Below are positions 28,821-38,523 of a stretch of DNA of 64,000 nucleotides, in pieces. Source of the DNA: an uncultured Desulfovibrio sp. (GTDB taxonomy: Bacteria > Desulfobacterota > Desulfovibrionia > Desulfovibrionales > Desulfovibrionaceae). The number at the start of each line of letters is the position of its first letter. Position 1 is the first letter of the stretch. The translations under genes were made by a program, and so were the position numbers. The notes beneath the pieces were generated by a model. It ran no database searches. It was not told where the DNA came from and was given only the letters and a program-made list of their open reading frames with translations. The stretch is from assembly GCF_910584445.1 (NCBI RefSeq), contig NZ_CAJUBO010000003.1, positions 1 through 64,000 of the forward strand, read 5' to 3'.

Positions 28821-28896
28821 GACCGCTCTGGCGAAGGGGTGAAAATGGATATTTTTGGTCAAAAACTGCTCTGAAGAACGGCGAAAAACGCACGCA

Positions 28897-29307
28897 ATGG
28901 AACAGACCAGACCCTATCACTGGTATTGCCTGCTCGGCGCCATCGTTCTGGAGGCCGGGGGCACGACCCTGATGAAGCTCTCCCAGGGCTGGGGCTTCGC
29001 GCATGCCGCCCTTCTGGGGCTGGTGCTCATGTGGGCCGCCATCTGCCTTTCCTATTATCTTCTGGCGCTTTCCACCACAGGGCTTCCCGTGGGCGTGGCC
29101 TTTGCCTGCTGGGAAGGGCTTGGTCTGACCCTGATCACGCTCTCCAGCGTCTTCATCCTTGACGAAGGCCTGAGCCTGAAGCGCCTGCTCGGGCTTTTCT
29201 GCGTCCTTGCCGGCGCGCTGCTTGTCCACCGGGGCACGGGGCACGGCGATGAGCCGGCAGCAGCGCGCCGCTCCGGCAGCGTGCCGCCCCCGGGCAGGAA
29301 GCACTGA
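28897..29307 (+). CDS. mdtJ: SMR-family transporter subunit, MdtJ-like
   Basis: The 136-residue protein has four membrane segments and the small multidrug resistance pattern: conserved glutamate E19 in LLGAIVLEAGGTTLMK, SYYLLALSTTGLPVGVAFACWEGLG, and FILDEGLSLKRLLGLFCVLAG. This matches the MdtJ subunit of the MdtJI spermidine exporter (LSYIF, ALWEGIG, DESLS in E. coli) better than EmrE. The C-terminal ~30 residues are hydrophilic and not part of the fold. The stop overlaps the next start by one base, as expected for an obligate heterodimer. ATG 28897 is chosen as the first ATG giving a normal N-terminus. Confidence 0.85.
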   Translation: MEQTRPYHWYCLLGAIVLEAGGTTLMKLSQGWGFAHAALLGLVLMWAAICLSYYLLALSTTGLPVGVAFACWEGLGLTLITLSSVFILDEGLSLKRLLGLFCVLAGALLVHRGTGHGDEPAAARRSGSVPPPGRKH

Positions 29308-29645
29308 TGGAAACGCTCGCGGCCTTTTTCAGCATTTCCACCGTCCTCGTCCTGCTGGCGGCGCTGCTGGACATCCTCGCCAACCTGCTCCTGGCGCGCT
29401 CCCGCGGCTTTCGCCGCAAGCTCGTCAGCGTCACGGCCCTGGCCCTTGTGGGCGCGGCCTTCTACTGCCTTTCGCTGGCCGTGCGGCACATGGACCTGGC
29501 CGTGGCCTATGCCCTCTGGGGCAGTTTCGGCATTCTCGGCACCTCGCTCGGCGGCTGGCTCTTTTTCAGGCAACGGCTCCGGCCCGTGGCCTTTCTCGGC
29601 ATGGCCGTACTCATCACCGGCATGCTGCTTCTGCGCTTCGGATAG
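29307..29645 (+). CDS. mdtI: SMR-family transporter subunit, MdtI-like
   Basis: The 112-residue protein has four membrane segments and follows MdtI closely: GFRRKLVSV, LSLAVRHMDLAVAYALWGSFG and LFFRQRLRPVAFLGMAVLITGM. MdtI with MdtJ exports spermidine in E. coli. The carboxylate in the first membrane helix, glutamate in nearly all SMR proteins, is here aspartate (D22 in LLDILAN). It overlaps mdtJ by one base. Genes for a spermidine route lie about 20 kb upstream. A polyamine substrate is inference from family similarity. Confidence 0.85.
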   Translation: METLAAFFSISTVLVLLAALLDILANLLLARSRGFRRKLVSVTALALVGAAFYCLSLAVRHMDLAVAYALWGSFGILGTSLGGWLFFRQRLRPVAFLGMAVLITGMLLLRFG

Positions 29646-29676
29646 ACGCATGGCATATCAGAGAGGGAGCGGCGTT

Positions 29677-30633
29677 ATGAAATTCTGCCAGATGCTTTTC
29701 TGCGATATCAATCTTGAACCCGCATCCGTGCAACCGTGCTGCAATGTGCACGGCTGTGAAGTCCCCTCATTCCCGTTTTCCGGCGACAAGCTGGATATGG
29801 ACGCCTATGCCGCGCATATCGAAAACAGTTATCAACGGCTCCAGAAGGGCGATGACACCCTTTGCCGTGGTTGCCCGAATCTGACGGAGGTTTCGGATCC
29901 CCCTTCGCTCCACAATATCCAGTTGAACTTTAAATCGGTCAGCATCAATACGCATCGCTATTTGTGCAACTGCAAATGCGTCTATTGCGACCTGTGGGAG
30001 CAGCGGGAGCGCGGGACGGGATACCCGGTCCTGCCTGTGCTGAAAAGTCTGTACGCGCAACATGCCCTCGCTCCGCACTGCTTCTTCAGCTGGGGCGGCG
30101 GCGAACCGAGCATCCTGAAAGATTTTGAAGCGGCGAGCCTCTGGGTGACAAAAAAAGGATACTGGCAAAACATCCATACCAACGCGCTGCGCTTTTCGCC
30201 GGCCATAGCTTTTCTGCTGCATGAACAACGCGGAGAGATCAATATCAGTCTTGATTCCGGCAGCGCGGCGACCTATCAGAAGGTCAAGGGCGTGGATGGA
30301 TTTGCCAAGGTATGCAAGAGCATTGACCGCTATGTCAACGAATCGGCCACTCCCGCGGCCATCACGCTTAAATATATCATTTTTGACAGGAACAACAGCA
30401 TCCCGGAAATTACGGGTTTTTTTGACCTGTGTACACGTTTTGGCATTACGAACGTCGAGTTTTCTCTCGACTTCCGTGAACTGAATGGTCATGGCCCGTC
30501 ACAGAAGACGCTGCTTGCCGCGGCCTTTTTCGCCTCCCGCGCAACGGCGCTTGGCCTGCGCTGTACGCCCTTTTTCATCCCGCCCAAGGAACAGGCGGAA
30601 ATAGAGGCGTTACGGAAGCACTACTTTTCATGA
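29677..30633 (+). CDS. Radical SAM protein with N-terminal SPASM-like cysteine module
   Basis: The 318-residue protein has the radical SAM iron-sulfur motif as C97, C101 and C104 (LCNCKCVYC) and the GGE-type SAM motif at 141-143 (SWGGGEPS), followed by ISLDSG. In front of the core, residues 1-70 carry C4, C9, C21, C22, C27, C63 and C66 (VQPCCNV, LCRGCPN), spaced like a SPASM/Twitch auxiliary-cluster domain, which is normally C-terminal. Bases and codons are less GC-rich than the neighbours (KYIIFDRNNSIP, many AT-ending codons), suggesting acquisition. ATG 29677 follows GAGAGGGAG. No precursor peptide gene was seen next to it. Substrate unknown. Confidence 0.8.
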   Translation: MKFCQMLFCDINLEPASVQPCCNVHGCEVPSFPFSGDKLDMDAYAAHIENSYQRLQKGDDTLCRGCPNLTEVSDPPSLHNIQLNFKSVSINTHRYLCNCKCVYCDLWEQRERGTGYPVLPVLKSLYAQHALAPHCFFSWGGGEPSILKDFEAASLWVTKKGYWQNIHTNALRFSPAIAFLLHEQRGEINISLDSGSAATYQKVKGVDGFAKVCKSIDRYVNESATPAAITLKYIIFDRNNSIPEITGFFDLCTRFGITNVEFSLDFRELNGHGPSQKTLLAAAFFASRATALGLRCTPFFIPPKEQAEIEALRKHYFS

Positions 30634-30638
30634 GTCAC

Positions 30639-30673
30639 AAAAGCCGCGCCCCACAAAAACGCGGAGCGCGGCT
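30639..30673 (-). terminator. Terminator-like hairpin for lon
   Basis: An 8-bp stem AGCCGCGC/GCGCGGCT (30642-30649 with 30666-30673) encloses a 16-base loop. On the minus strand it is followed by TTTTGTG. It lies 26 bases after the lon stop and just past the convergent radical SAM stop. Confidence 0.6.
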
Positions 30674-30698
30674 GAAACGGTGCCTGGAACGGCGCGGG

Positions 30699-33140
30699 CT
30701 ACTGTGCGGCCCGATTCTCCCCGGCGGCGCCATCGCCGGAATGCGCGCGTAACGAGGCCCAGAGCGGCTGCGCCGTCGCCCTGCCGGAAAAGATCTCTTC
30801 CGGCGTGGCGGCAAGCGCCTGCGGCAGCACCTCGTCCACATGCTCCACAAAAACCAGCTCCAGATCGCGGAGCACCTCGTCCGGCACTTCCCTGAGGTCC
30901 TTTTCGTTGTCCGCCGGCATGATGACCTTTTTGATGCCGCTGCGCCGCGCGGCCAGCAGCTTCTCCCGCAGGCCGCCAATGGGCAGGACCCGGCCGCGCA
31001 ACGAAATCTCGCCGGTCATGGCGACATCGTTGCGCACGGGAATGCCGAGCAGGGCCGATGTGATGGACGTAGCCAGCGTGATGCCCGCCGAGGGTCCGTC
31101 CTTGGGCGTGGCACCCGACGGCACATGGACATGGATGTCCACCTTGCGGTGGAAACGCGGCTCCAGCCCGAGGATGTCCGCGCGCGAACGCACATAGGAA
31201 AGCGCGGCCTTGGCCGATTCCTGCATGACATCGCCAAGCTGGCCCGTGGTCACCACATGGCCGGAACCGCTCATGAGGCTGGTCTCCACCAGCAGGATCT
31301 CGCCGCCGCGCTGATTGTAGGCCAGACCGGCGCACACGCCCACCCGAGGCTCGTCCTCGCGTTCCTCGTGGCGGTATTTCTTGACGCCGAGCAGGGATTG
31401 CAGGCTCTGGCGCGATACCTGGACGCAGCGCTCCAGATCGTTCTCTTCCACCAGCCGGATGGCCGTTTTGCGGCACAGGGCCGCGATTTCGCGTTCCAGA
31501 TTCCGCACTCCGGCCTCGCGCGTATAGCCGCGGATGATCTCCAGCAGGGCATTCTCGGATACGCGCAGGTTGTCCGGCCTCAGCCCGTGTTCCTCAAGCT
31601 GGCGCGGCAGCAGGAAGCGCCGGGCAATGTGCCGCTTTTCCGTTTCGAGGTAGCTCGGCAGCTCGATGATTTCCATCCTGTCCAGCAGCGGGCCGGGGAT
31701 GCCGTGGAGCGAGTTGGCCGTGGTGATGAAGAAGATCCTGGAAAGGTCGTACTCCAGGTCGAGATAATGATCCATGAAGGTATTGTTCTGCTCCGGGTCC
31801 AGCACCTCCAGCAGGGCGGACGCCGGATCGCCCCGGTAATCCGAGGTCAGCTTGTCCACCTCGTCGAGGCAGAAAAGCGGATTGTTGAACTTGACCCGCT
31901 TCAGGGACTGGATGATCTTGCCCGGCAGCGCGCCCACATAGGTGCGCCGGTGGCCGCGGATCTCCGCCTCGTCGCGCACGCCGCCCAGGGAAAGGCGCAC
32001 GAAATCGCGCCCCGTGGCCCTGGCTACGGATTTGGCGAGCGAGGTCTTGCCCACGCCCGGAGGACCCACAAAGCAGAGGATCGGACCCTTGAGTCCGTGC
32101 GAAAGCTTCTGCACGGCCAGGTATTCGAGGATGCGCTCCTTGGGGCGTTCCAGCCCGTAGTGGTCGCCATCCAGGATGGCGCGCGCCTTTTCAATGTCGA
32201 TATCGATCTGCTTGAGATCGTTCCAGGGCAGATCGAGGATCCAGTCCACATAGTTGCGTACGACCGTGTATTCCGCGGCGGCGGGCGGCATGGCGCGGAG
32301 CTTCTTCACCTCGGCCAGGGCCTTTTCCCGGGCCTCCTCGGGCATGTCGCGGGCCTTGAGCTTCTGCTCCAGCTCGGCAACTTCGGCCTGGGGGTCGTCC
32401 TCGCGCCCCATTTCCTTGTTGATGGCCTTGATCTGCTCGGTGAGGTAATACTCGCGCTGGTTGCGCTCCATCTGCACCTTGACGCGGTTCTTGATCCGCT
32501 TCTCCACGGTGGAGAGCGCCACCTCGCCCTGAAGGTACTCATAGGCCCGTTCCAGGCGCTCGGTGACGTCGGAAAGCTCGAGCACCTCCTGCTTCTTGCG
32601 GTAGTCCACCTTGAGCTGGGGCATGACCGCGTCGGCGAGGGGACCAGGCTCCTGCAGCGCCATCATGGCAAGGATGGCTTCCTGCGAGATCTTCTTGTTG
32701 TTCTTGCCGTATTCCTCCAGCGCCTCGTGGACGGCGCGCACCAGCGCCTCCTTTTCCTCGGGACGGCTCTGGCTTTCCGCCAGGCGGCGCACGAAGGCCA
32801 CGGAATACTGGCCGCGCTCGCGCAGTTCCTGCCACGCGGCCCGGTAAAGCCCCTCGAACAGCACCTTGATGGTGCCGTCGGGCAGGCGCAGGATCTGGAG
32901 GATCTTGCTCACCACGCCCACCGGGGAGAGGTCCCCGGCATCCGGCTTTTCCAGTCCCGCCTCGCGCTGGGCCACAAGGAAGATCTGTTTGCTGTAGGTG
33001 GCGTGCGCGGCCTCAATGGCCTTGATGGAAGCCTCGCGGCCCACGAAGAGGGGCATGATGGAACGCGGGAACATGACCACTTCCCGCAGGGGCATGACCG
33101 GCAGTTCCTCAAAGGCGCTCCCGCGCGCTGCGTCCGACAT
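30699..33140 (-). CDS. lon: ATP-dependent protease Lon
   Basis: Lon degrades misfolded and regulatory proteins in the cytoplasm. The 813-residue protein has the N-terminal substrate domain ([23 protein letters not shown]), the AAA+ module with [13 protein letters not shown] and FCLDEVDK, and the serine-lysine protease domain: S684 in [10 protein letters not shown] and K727 in [10 protein letters not shown]. The start at 33140 (MSDAARG) is preferred because GGAG lies 6 bases upstream. An in-frame ATG 12 bases earlier uses no clear site. It follows clpX by 26 bases, so clpP-clpX-lon is one transcription unit. Confidence 0.96.
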   Translation of the reverse strand: MSDAARGSAFEELPVMPLREVVMFPRSIMPLFVGREASIKAIEAAHATYSKQIFLVAQREAGLEKPDAGDLSPVGVVSKILQILRLPDGTIKVLFEGLYRAAWQELRERGQYSVAFVRRLAESQSRPEEKEALVRAVHEALEEYGKNNKKISQEAILAMMALQEPGPLADAVMPQLKVDYRKKQEVLELSDVTERLERAYEYLQGEVALSTVEKRIKNRVKVQMERNQREYYLTEQIKAINKEMGREDDPQAEVAELEQKLKARDMPEEAREKALAEVKKLRAMPPAAAEYTVVRNYVDWILDLPWNDLKQIDIDIEKARAILDGDHYGLERPKERILEYLAVQKLSHGLKGPILCFVGPPGVGKTSLAKSVARATGRDFVRLSLGGVRDEAEIRGHRRTYVGALPGKIIQSLKRVKFNNPLFCLDEVDKLTSDYRGDPASALLEVLDPEQNNTFMDHYLDLEYDLSRIFFITTANSLHGIPGPLLDRMEIIELPSYLETEKRHIARRFLLPRQLEEHGLRPDNLRVSENALLEIIRGYTREAGVRNLEREIAALCRKTAIRLVEENDLERCVQVSRQSLQSLLGVKKYRHEEREDEPRVGVCAGLAYNQRGGEILLVETSLMSGSGHVVTTGQLGDVMQESAKAALSYVRSRADILGLEPRFHRKVDIHVHVPSGATPKDGPSAGITLATSITSALLGIPVRNDVAMTGEISLRGRVLPIGGLREKLLAARRSGIKKVIMPADNEKDLREVPDEVLRDLELVFVEHVDEVLPQALAATPEEIFSGRATAQPLWASLRAHSGDGAAGENRAAQ

Positions 33141-33166
33141 GATGTTCTCCATTCCGCCAAGCCCCG

Positions 33167-34447
33167 TCAGGAGGCGTCCCTGGCCGAGGCGCTTTCGCAG
33201 GCGCGGACCTCGCCGTTTTCGCCATAGAGCAGGACAGGTTCCTTGCCCTTCTCGATGACCGCGCGGTTGATGACGCACTCCCGCACATTGGGCAGGGAGG
33301 GCAGCCGGAACATGATGTCCAGCATGATCTTTTCCATGACATTCCGCAGGCCGCGCGCGCCGGTCTTGCGCTCGATGGCGCGCCGGGCAATGGCCTTGAG
33401 CGCATTGGGCGTGAAGCGCAGGTTCACGTTGTCAAGCTCGAAGAGCTTCTGGTACTGGCGCACCAGCGCGTTCTTCGGCTCCGTGAGGATACGCACCAGG
33501 TCAGGCTCGTCCAGCTCATCCACATGCGTGATGATGGGGATGCGGCCCACGAATTCGGGGATAAGGCCGAACTGGACAAGGTCCTGCGGATGGATCTTTT
33601 CCAGCAGCTCGGCCATGGGCATCTCGCGGCTGGAGCGCACCCTGGCGCCGAAGCCCATGGAGGCGCCGCGCACGCGCGACTCCACGATCTTGTCAAGCCC
33701 GACGAACGCGCCGCCCACAATGAAGAGGATATTGCTCGTATCCAGGCGGATGAATTCCTGCTGCGGATGCTTGCGGCCGCCCTTGGGCGGAATATTGGCC
33801 TCCGTGCCCTCAATGATCTTGAGCAGGGCCTGCTGCACGCCCTCGCCGGACACGTCGCGCGTGATGGAGGGTCCGTCGCCCTTGCGCGAGATCTTGTCGA
33901 TCTCGTCGATATAGATGATGCCCTTGCTCGCGGCGTCCAGGTCGTAGTCCGCGTTCTGGAGCAACTGGACGAGAATGTTCTCCACATCCTCGCCCACATA
34001 GCCCGCTTCCGTAAGGGTGGTGGCGTCGGCAATGGCAAAGGGCACGCGCAGGACGCGGGCCAGCGTTTTGGCGAGCAGGGTCTTGCCGCTGCCCGAAGGA
34101 CCCACCAGCAGGATATTGCTTTTTTCCAGCTCCACGTCCTGGCCGAGCGCCTCGGCGCAGAAAACGCGTTTGTAATGGTTGTGCACGGCCACCGAGAGAA
34201 TCTTCTTGGCCTCGGTCTGGCCGATGACGTATTCGTCGAGCCGCTCCTTGATCTCCTGCGGCGTCAGCAGGCGCTCGTCACTGTCCGCACTCTCCATCCT
34301 GTCGCGGGCGATGATCTCGCCACAGGCCTTGACGCAGTTGTCGCAGATGCTGGCGCCGTCCTGCACGATGAGGTTACGCACCTCAAGCTCGCTGCGCCCG
34401 CAAAACGAACAGCGCAGCGGTTCGTTGACCGTGGTTTTTGTACTCAT
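33167..34447 (-). CDS. clpX: ATP-dependent Clp protease ATPase subunit ClpX
   Basis: ClpX unfolds proteins and feeds them to ClpP. The 426-residue protein has the N-terminal zinc-binding domain (C13, C16, C35, C38), Walker [22 protein letters not shown], Walker [11 protein letters not shown], the ClpP-binding loop region (IGF-type loop replaced by [10 protein letters not shown] nearby) and sensor motifs GARGLRN. The C-terminal tail ends with an extra ~15 residues. The start overlaps the clpP stop by ATGA. Full length for the family. Confidence 0.97.
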   Translation of the reverse strand: MSTKTTVNEPLRCSFCGRSELEVRNLIVQDGASICDNCVKACGEIIARDRMESADSDERLLTPQEIKERLDEYVIGQTEAKKILSVAVHNHYKRVFCAEALGQDVELEKSNILLVGPSGSGKTLLAKTLARVLRVPFAIADATTLTEAGYVGEDVENILVQLLQNADYDLDAASKGIIYIDEIDKISRKGDGPSITRDVSGEGVQQALLKIIEGTEANIPPKGGRKHPQQEFIRLDTSNILFIVGGAFVGLDKIVESRVRGASMGFGARVRSSREMPMAELLEKIHPQDLVQFGLIPEFVGRIPIITHVDELDEPDLVRILTEPKNALVRQYQKLFELDNVNLRFTPNALKAIARRAIERKTGARGLRNVMEKIMLDIMFRLPSLPNVRECVINRAVIEKGKEPVLLYGENGEVRACESASARDAS

Positions 34448-35052
34448 GCCTTGCCTTCCTTGGCGGCATCGCGGCGGGAGACCAGGACCCGGTCAATGAG
34501 GCCGAAGTCTTTGGCTTCCTCCGGTGTCAAAAAGTTGTCCCGCTCCGTGGCCTGCACGACCTCTTCATAGGGGCGGCCGGTATTTTCGGCCAGGATGCGG
34601 TTGAGCCGTTCCTTCAGGCGGAGGATCTCGCGGGCGTGGATCTCCACATCCGTGGCCTGCCCGCGAAAACCGCCCGAGGGCTGATGGATCATCACCTGAC
34701 TGTTGGGAAGTGCAAAACGCATGCCGGGTTCGCCCGCGGCCAGAAGAAAGGCCCCCATGCTCGCCGCCAGCCCCATGCACACCGTGGAGACCGGCGAGGT
34801 GATGTAGCGCATGGTGTCATAAATGGCGAGGCCCGCCGTGACCGAACCGCCCGGCGAGTTGATATAGAGGCTGATCTCCTTTTCCGGGTCCTGCGACTCC
34901 AGAAACAGCAACTGGGCGCAGATGAGCGACGCAACGGTATCGTTGACCTCCGTGCCCAGCAGGACGATGCGGTCCTTGAGCAGGCGGGAATAAATATCAT
35001 AGGCGCGTTCAGAGCGGCCTGTGGTTTCAATGACCATGGGGATGAGCGACAT
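34444..35052 (-). CDS. clpP: ATP-dependent Clp protease proteolytic subunit ClpP
   Basis: ClpP is the tetradecameric serine peptidase partnered by ClpX. The 202-residue protein has the catalytic triad S98 ([11 protein letters not shown]), H123 (MIHQPSGG) and D172 (ERDNFL), the oxyanion segment [11 protein letters not shown] and the N-terminal loop [22 protein letters not shown] (in part). Start ATG 35052 is set by this N-terminus. It overlaps clpX by four bases and follows tig after 143 bases holding two GC palindromes. Confidence 0.97.
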   Translation of the reverse strand: MSLIPMVIETTGRSERAYDIYSRLLKDRIVLLGTEVNDTVASLICAQLLFLESQDPEKEISLYINSPGGSVTAGLAIYDTMRYITSPVSTVCMGLAASMGAFLLAAGEPGMRFALPNSQVMIHQPSGGFRGQATDVEIHAREILRLKERLNRILAENTGRPYEEVVQATERDNFLTPEEAKDFGLIDRVLVSRRDAAKEGKA

Positions 35053-35118
35053 GGTGTGCCTCGTCGTGTCTGGCAGCCGGAGTTTCCGGCCTGTGCGCTG
35101 AAGGGTCTTTCGGACGCG

Positions 35119-35189
35119 CCGGTGCGCGGCCCGAAAAACGACAGGCCGCGCACCGGAAAAAACAGGACACGGCGGCCGCGCGGCCGCCG
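35119..35189 (-). terminator. Tandem GC palindromes between tig and clpP
   Basis: A perfect 20-bp palindrome (35170-35189) is followed on the minus strand by TGTCCTGTTTTTT and could terminate tig transcripts. Directly after this T run is a second hairpin with a 13-bp stem (35119-35131 with 35144-35156) whose loop contains TTTTT. The second has no T run on the minus strand but has A6 beside it on the plus strand. The pair could allow partial readthrough into clpPX-lon. Confidence 0.5.
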
Positions 35190-35195
35190 CAAGGA

Positions 35196-36545
35196 TCATT
35201 GCCCGGCAGTGGCCGCCGGAGCGTCCTGGGCCGCCGCGGTGTTCCCGGCATCGGCCGGGGGCACTTCCTTCACCTTGGCCTTGGCATAGACGCGATCCAT
35301 GGCCTTGTCGGCCAGGAGCCGGTCACGCAGGAGGAAGATCAGCCCGCTGCGCTCATATTCCTGCTGAAGGGTCTTGAAATCCTGGCCGGTACGCAGGCTG
35401 TTCTGGTAGATCTGCGTGACCACTTCCTGCTCGCTGACCTCCAGCCCTTCCTTCCTGGCGATGCTCAGGAGCAGAACAAGGCTGCGCGTGGCTTCCTCGG
35501 CCTGGGGCAGGAGTTCCTTGCGAAGCTCCTCTTCCGTCTTGCCGAGCGCATCCAGGCGCTTGCCCTGGCGCTCGAGCCTGACGGCAAGGTCCGTCATCAG
35601 GGTACGCATATCCGCTTCAAGCATGGCCTCGGGCAGGGGAAAGTCCACCATCTTCAACAGGCTGTCCAGCAGCTTTTTCTGCGCCGCGCTCCGATGCAGG
35701 CGCTCACGCGTCTTGACATAACTGTCGGTGATGGCGGCCTTGAGCTTGTCCACATCCTCCTGGCCCATGGCCTTGGCAAGCTCGTCGTCGATGGGGGGGA
35801 GCTGGCGCTCCTTGACGGCATGCACCTTGACCTTCATGGTCACGGTCTTGCCCGCCAGGTCAGGGGCCACAAAATCCGCGGGGAAGCTGATCTGCCCTTC
35901 GCCCTCCCCGCCGGGACGGATGGACTTGACCAGCGCCTCAAAATCCTCCAGGGCTTCGCGCTCGCCCAGGGTCAGGTCAAAGCCCTCGGCCTTGACGCCC
36001 GGCACAGGTTCGCCGTTTTCAAAGGCCTCAAAGTCGATATTGGCGATCTGCCCGTCAGCCGCGGGCGCTGTGCCGTCCACCGGCACGATCTTGGCGCGGT
36101 CGCGCCGGATGCGCTCAATGACCTCCGCCACTTCGGCATCGTCCACGCGCACCGCTTCCTGCTCGACCTCCAGCCCCTCGTAGGGCGGCAGGTCAAAGGT
36201 CGGCAGCACCTCAAACTCCATGCTGTAGGTGTAGCCCTTGCCGCGCTCCAGCGGCGCCTCGGCCCCGCTGATGGAAATGCCGGAGACCGGCTGCGCGCCG
36301 AGCTTCTGCATCACGTCATTGATATGCACGTTGATGAGGTCCTGGCGGGCCTCGTCATAAATCCTGTCATGGAAGCGCTTTTCCACCACCGACGCCGGAA
36401 CCTTGCCCTTGCGGAAGCCGTCCAGCTGGACGGAATCCCGGTACAGGGCCACCGCGCCGAGAATGGCGGCCTCCGCCTCCTGCGGCTCGGTGGTGATGGT
36501 CACCTTTTTCTTGACCGGGGAAATGTCTTCAACGCTGTATTCCAC
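35196..36545 (-). CDS. tig: Trigger factor
   Basis: Trigger factor is the ribosome-bound chaperone and peptidyl-prolyl isomerase that meets nascent chains. The 449-residue protein has the ribosome-binding domain with GFRKGKVP, the FKBP-like PPIase domain (~150-245) and the long helical C-terminal domain ending in an alanine/proline-rich tail. Start is GTG at 36545: AGGAG lies 6 bases upstream and the protein then begins [14 protein letters not shown], the family N-terminus. It follows tRNA-Leu by 35 bases, so both may be in one transcript with processing. Confidence 0.95.
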   Translation of the reverse strand: MEYSVEDISPVKKKVTITTEPQEAEAAILGAVALYRDSVQLDGFRKGKVPASVVEKRFHDRIYDEARQDLINVHINDVMQKLGAQPVSGISISGAEAPLERGKGYTYSMEFEVLPTFDLPPYEGLEVEQEAVRVDDAEVAEVIERIRRDRAKIVPVDGTAPAADGQIANIDFEAFENGEPVPGVKAEGFDLTLGEREALEDFEALVKSIRPGGEGEGQISFPADFVAPDLAGKTVTMKVKVHAVKERQLPPIDDELAKAMGQEDVDKLKAAITDSYVKTRERLHRSAAQKKLLDSLLKMVDFPLPEAMLEADMRTLMTDLAVRLERQGKRLDALGKTEEELRKELLPQAEEATRSLVLLLSIARKEGLEVSEQEVVTQIYQNSLRTGQDFKTLQQEYERSGLIFLLRDRLLADKAMDRVYAKAKVKEVPPADAGNTAAAQDAPAATAGQ

Positions 36546-36580
36546 AAGTGGCTCCTTTTGTTTCTCGCCTGTGCCGGCAA

Positions 36581-36665
36581 TGGTGCGAAGGGGGGGACTT
36601 GAACCCCCATGCCCGAAGGCGCTGGATTCTAAGTCCAGTGCGTCTGCCAGTTCCGCCACCCTCGC
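36581..36665 (-). tRNA. tRNA-Leu (UAG anticodon)
   Basis: The minus strand folds as a class II tRNA of 85 bases with encoded CCA. The acceptor stem is GCGAGGG/CCTTCGC, the anticodon stem CTGGA/TCCAG with loop CTTAGAA (anticodon TAG, reading CUA/CUN leucine codons). A variable arm GCGCCTTCGGGC and T arm GGGGGTTCAAGTCCCCC follow. The long variable arm and anticodon identify leucine. Confidence 0.95.
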
Positions 36666-37001
36666 AAAGCGAGGAAATCTAGCATGGACGCCGGGTTCCC
36701 GCAAGATGCGCGCCCCGGGCATGCCCGGAGGCCGACGCGCAACCGGTCGTCCGTCAAATATACGAACAAAAGTCACGAAGGCAAGCAAGGAAGCCGCAAT
36801 GGCCGGTCAGCCCGGGATGGCCGCCCCCCCTGTGTCGCGGACGCCCCCGCGCGCCGCGCGCAAGGCGCGCAAAACGCCATGGAGGCGGAACGGGGAGGCA
36901 CGGGACAGGCTTTGGCGGCCGCATGCGCCCGTGCGGGGCGCCGCGCACCAGGGGCGTGGCCTGGCCCGCGCATGAACCCGCCATCTCACGAAAAAAGGCA
37001 G
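36666..37001. other. Spacer between rplQ terminator and tRNA-Leu
   Basis: This 336-base stretch holds no convincing gene. Its right side is the 3' trailer of the alpha operon and its left side is the tRNA-Leu promoter (36676-36704). Six-frame reading shows only short GC-driven open frames. A TTTGACGG sequence on the minus strand near 36757 is a possible second -35 element. Nothing else was recognised. Confidence 0.5.
36676..36704 (-). promoter_or_regulatory. Sigma70-type promoter for tRNA-Leu (and tig)
   Basis: On the minus strand TTGCGG (36704-36699), 17 bases and TAGATT (36681-36676) end 11 bases before the mature tRNA 5' end, which places the start point almost at the tRNA. Confidence 0.6.
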
Positions 37002-37027
37002 AAAGAAAGGGAGGCCAGGGCCTCCCT
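37002..37027 (-). terminator. Terminator at the end of the S10-spc-alpha cluster
   Basis: A 9-bp stem AGGGAGGCC/GGCCTCCCT (37008-37027, very short loop) is followed on the minus strand by TTTCTTTCTG. It lies about 59 bases after the rplQ stop and closes the ribosomal protein cluster. Confidence 0.75.
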
Positions 37028-37085
37028 CGTGCAGGTTCACGGTATGGCAGCGGTGTCAGCCGTTCTGACCCGCCAGGCCCTGTCC

Positions 37086-37478
37086 TCAGGCCGCGGGCTT
37101 TTCCTCGGCGGGCGCGGCTGCCGTACGGGAAAATTCGATGATCGCCATGGGCGCGTTGTCACCCTTGCGGGGCATGGCGAGCTTGAGCACCCGCGTATAG
37201 CCGCCGGGCACCTCGGCAAAGAGAGGGCCGACCTCATCAAAAAGCCGCTTCACCAGCGCATGGTCGTTCAGCACCCGGTACGCCAGGCGGCGGGCATGAA
37301 GATCATTGCGCTTGGCGAGGGTGATCAGCGGTTCCACGACGCGGCGCAGATCCTTGGCCTTCATCTCGGTGGTGCAGATCCTGCCATGAATGAGCAGCGC
37401 CTTGGCGAGATTGTGCAACATGGCCTTGCGGTGCGAGGGCGTCCGCGAGAATTTTCTGCCGGAATTGCTATGCCTCAT
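37086..37478 (-). CDS. rplQ: 50S ribosomal protein L17
   Basis: L17 is a large-subunit protein near the exit tunnel. The 130-residue product begins [20 protein letters not shown], the L17 signature. It has [21 protein letters not shown] and [21 protein letters not shown] (in part). It carries an alanine-rich tail ending EEKPAA, which is common in this lineage. The start lies inside the last codons of rpoA (11-base overlap), so it is translationally coupled to it. It is the final gene of the cluster. Confidence 0.97.
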   Translation of the reverse strand: MRHSNSGRKFSRTPSHRKAMLHNLAKALLIHGRICTTEMKAKDLRRVVEPLITLAKRNDLHARRLAYRVLNDHALVKRLFDEVGPLFAEVPGGYTRVLKLAMPRKGDNAPMAIIEFSRTAAAPAEEKPAA

Positions 37479-38511
37479 TTTGCTGCTTCCTTTTCCATTC
37501 CTGGTACTTCTTTTCGAAGCCGTCCACCTTCATGCCGAAATCAAGCCCCATGTCCAGAAGGACGCTCTTGATCTCGTCCAGGGATTTACGGCCAAAGTTC
37601 TTGGTCTTGAGCATCTCGCTCTCGGAGCGCTGCACCAGTTCGCCCACAGTGGCGATATTGGCGCTGCGCAGACAGTTTGTGGCGCGCACAGAAAGCTCAA
37701 GATCGTCAATGCTCTTGAAGAGATGTTCGTTAAGCTCGCTGTTGTCGCCCGCGCCGAGATGCATGTCTCCGGAGACGCGCTCATCAAAATTGATGAAGAC
37801 CGAAATCTGATCCTTGATGATCTTGGCGCTGTAGGCCACCGCGTCCTCGGGCGTGAGGGAGCCGTCGGTCCAGACCTCAAGGATGAGCCGGTCATAGTTG
37901 GTCATCTGGCCGACACGCGCCTGCTCCACGGCATAGGCCACCTTGCGGACCGGCGAAAAGCTCGAGTCCAGCTTGATGAGTCCGATCTCTTCCGCGAGGC
38001 CCTCGTGCATGTCGGCGGGCATATAGCCCTTGCCCATCCGGGCCTCAAGCTCCATTTCGAGGGGAATGTCCTCTGTGAGTGTGGCGATATGCAGCTCGGG
38101 ATTCAGCACTTCCACATGCTGGTTGGCCTGGATCATGGCGGCGGTGACGCTGCCTTTCTTGTCCGCGCGCAGGGTCAGGCGCTGGGGTTCGTCCGTATCC
38201 ATGCGCAGGCGCACCTGCTTGAGATTGAGCACCACATCCGTGACGTCTTCCAGCACGCCGTGGATGGTGGTGAACTCGTGCTGCACCCCGGAAATGCGGA
38301 CGGCCACGAATGCCGCCCCTTGGAGGGAGGCGAGCAGGACACGGCGCATGGCATTGCCGATGGTGGTGCCGTAGCCGCGTTCCAGCGGCTCGCAAATGAA
38401 TTTGCCGTAGGTGGCGCTTGCGTTTTCATCGTCGCGCAGGATCTGTTCGGGCTTGACAAGCTCCGACCAGTTGCGCGCGTTGATGAGGCGTTCGCCCTGT
38501 TTGATAAGCAT
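37468..38511 (-). CDS. rpoA: RNA polymerase alpha subunit
   Basis: Alpha dimerises to start assembly of RNA polymerase and contacts upstream promoter DNA and activators. The 347-residue protein has the N-terminal domain ([20 protein letters not shown], with [10 protein letters not shown]) and the C-terminal domain with helix-hairpin-helix motifs [15 protein letters not shown] and [10 protein letters not shown]. Length is slightly above E. coli (329) because of the N-terminal [15 protein letters not shown] segment and a charged tail. It overlaps rplQ and follows rpsD by 12 bases. Confidence 0.97.
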   Translation of the reverse strand: MLIKQGERLINARNWSELVKPEQILRDDENASATYGKFICEPLERGYGTTIGNAMRRVLLASLQGAAFVAVRISGVQHEFTTIHGVLEDVTDVVLNLKQVRLRMDTDEPQRLTLRADKKGSVTAAMIQANQHVEVLNPELHIATLTEDIPLEMELEARMGKGYMPADMHEGLAEEIGLIKLDSSFSPVRKVAYAVEQARVGQMTNYDRLILEVWTDGSLTPEDAVAYSAKIIKDQISVFINFDERVSGDMHLGAGDNSELNEHLFKSIDDLELSVRATNCLRSANIATVGELVQRSESEMLKTKNFGRKSLDEIKSVLLDMGLDFGMKVDGFEKKYQEWKRKQQNEA

Positions 38512-38523
38512 GCGGCCCCCAGC

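Noticed and set aside
28700..28896. Upstream start for the MdtJ-like gene adding 14 residues
   Set aside because: The extra residues (MVKNCSEERRKTHA) are hydrophilic and derive from the edge of the repeat. ATG 28897 gives the family N-terminus.
33141..33278. Longer Lon start overlapping the end of clpX
   Set aside because: The added residues are not Lon-like. ATG 33140 has a proper ribosome site and normal length.
36546..36788. Upstream extension of trigger factor through the tRNA-Leu gene
   Set aside because: It would translate through a perfect tRNA. The GTG at 36545 with AGGAG ahead gives the family N-terminus.
36666..37085. Short open frames between tRNA-Leu and rplQ as possible small genes
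   Set aside because: They overlap a terminator and a promoter, have no ribosome sites and no family resemblance.
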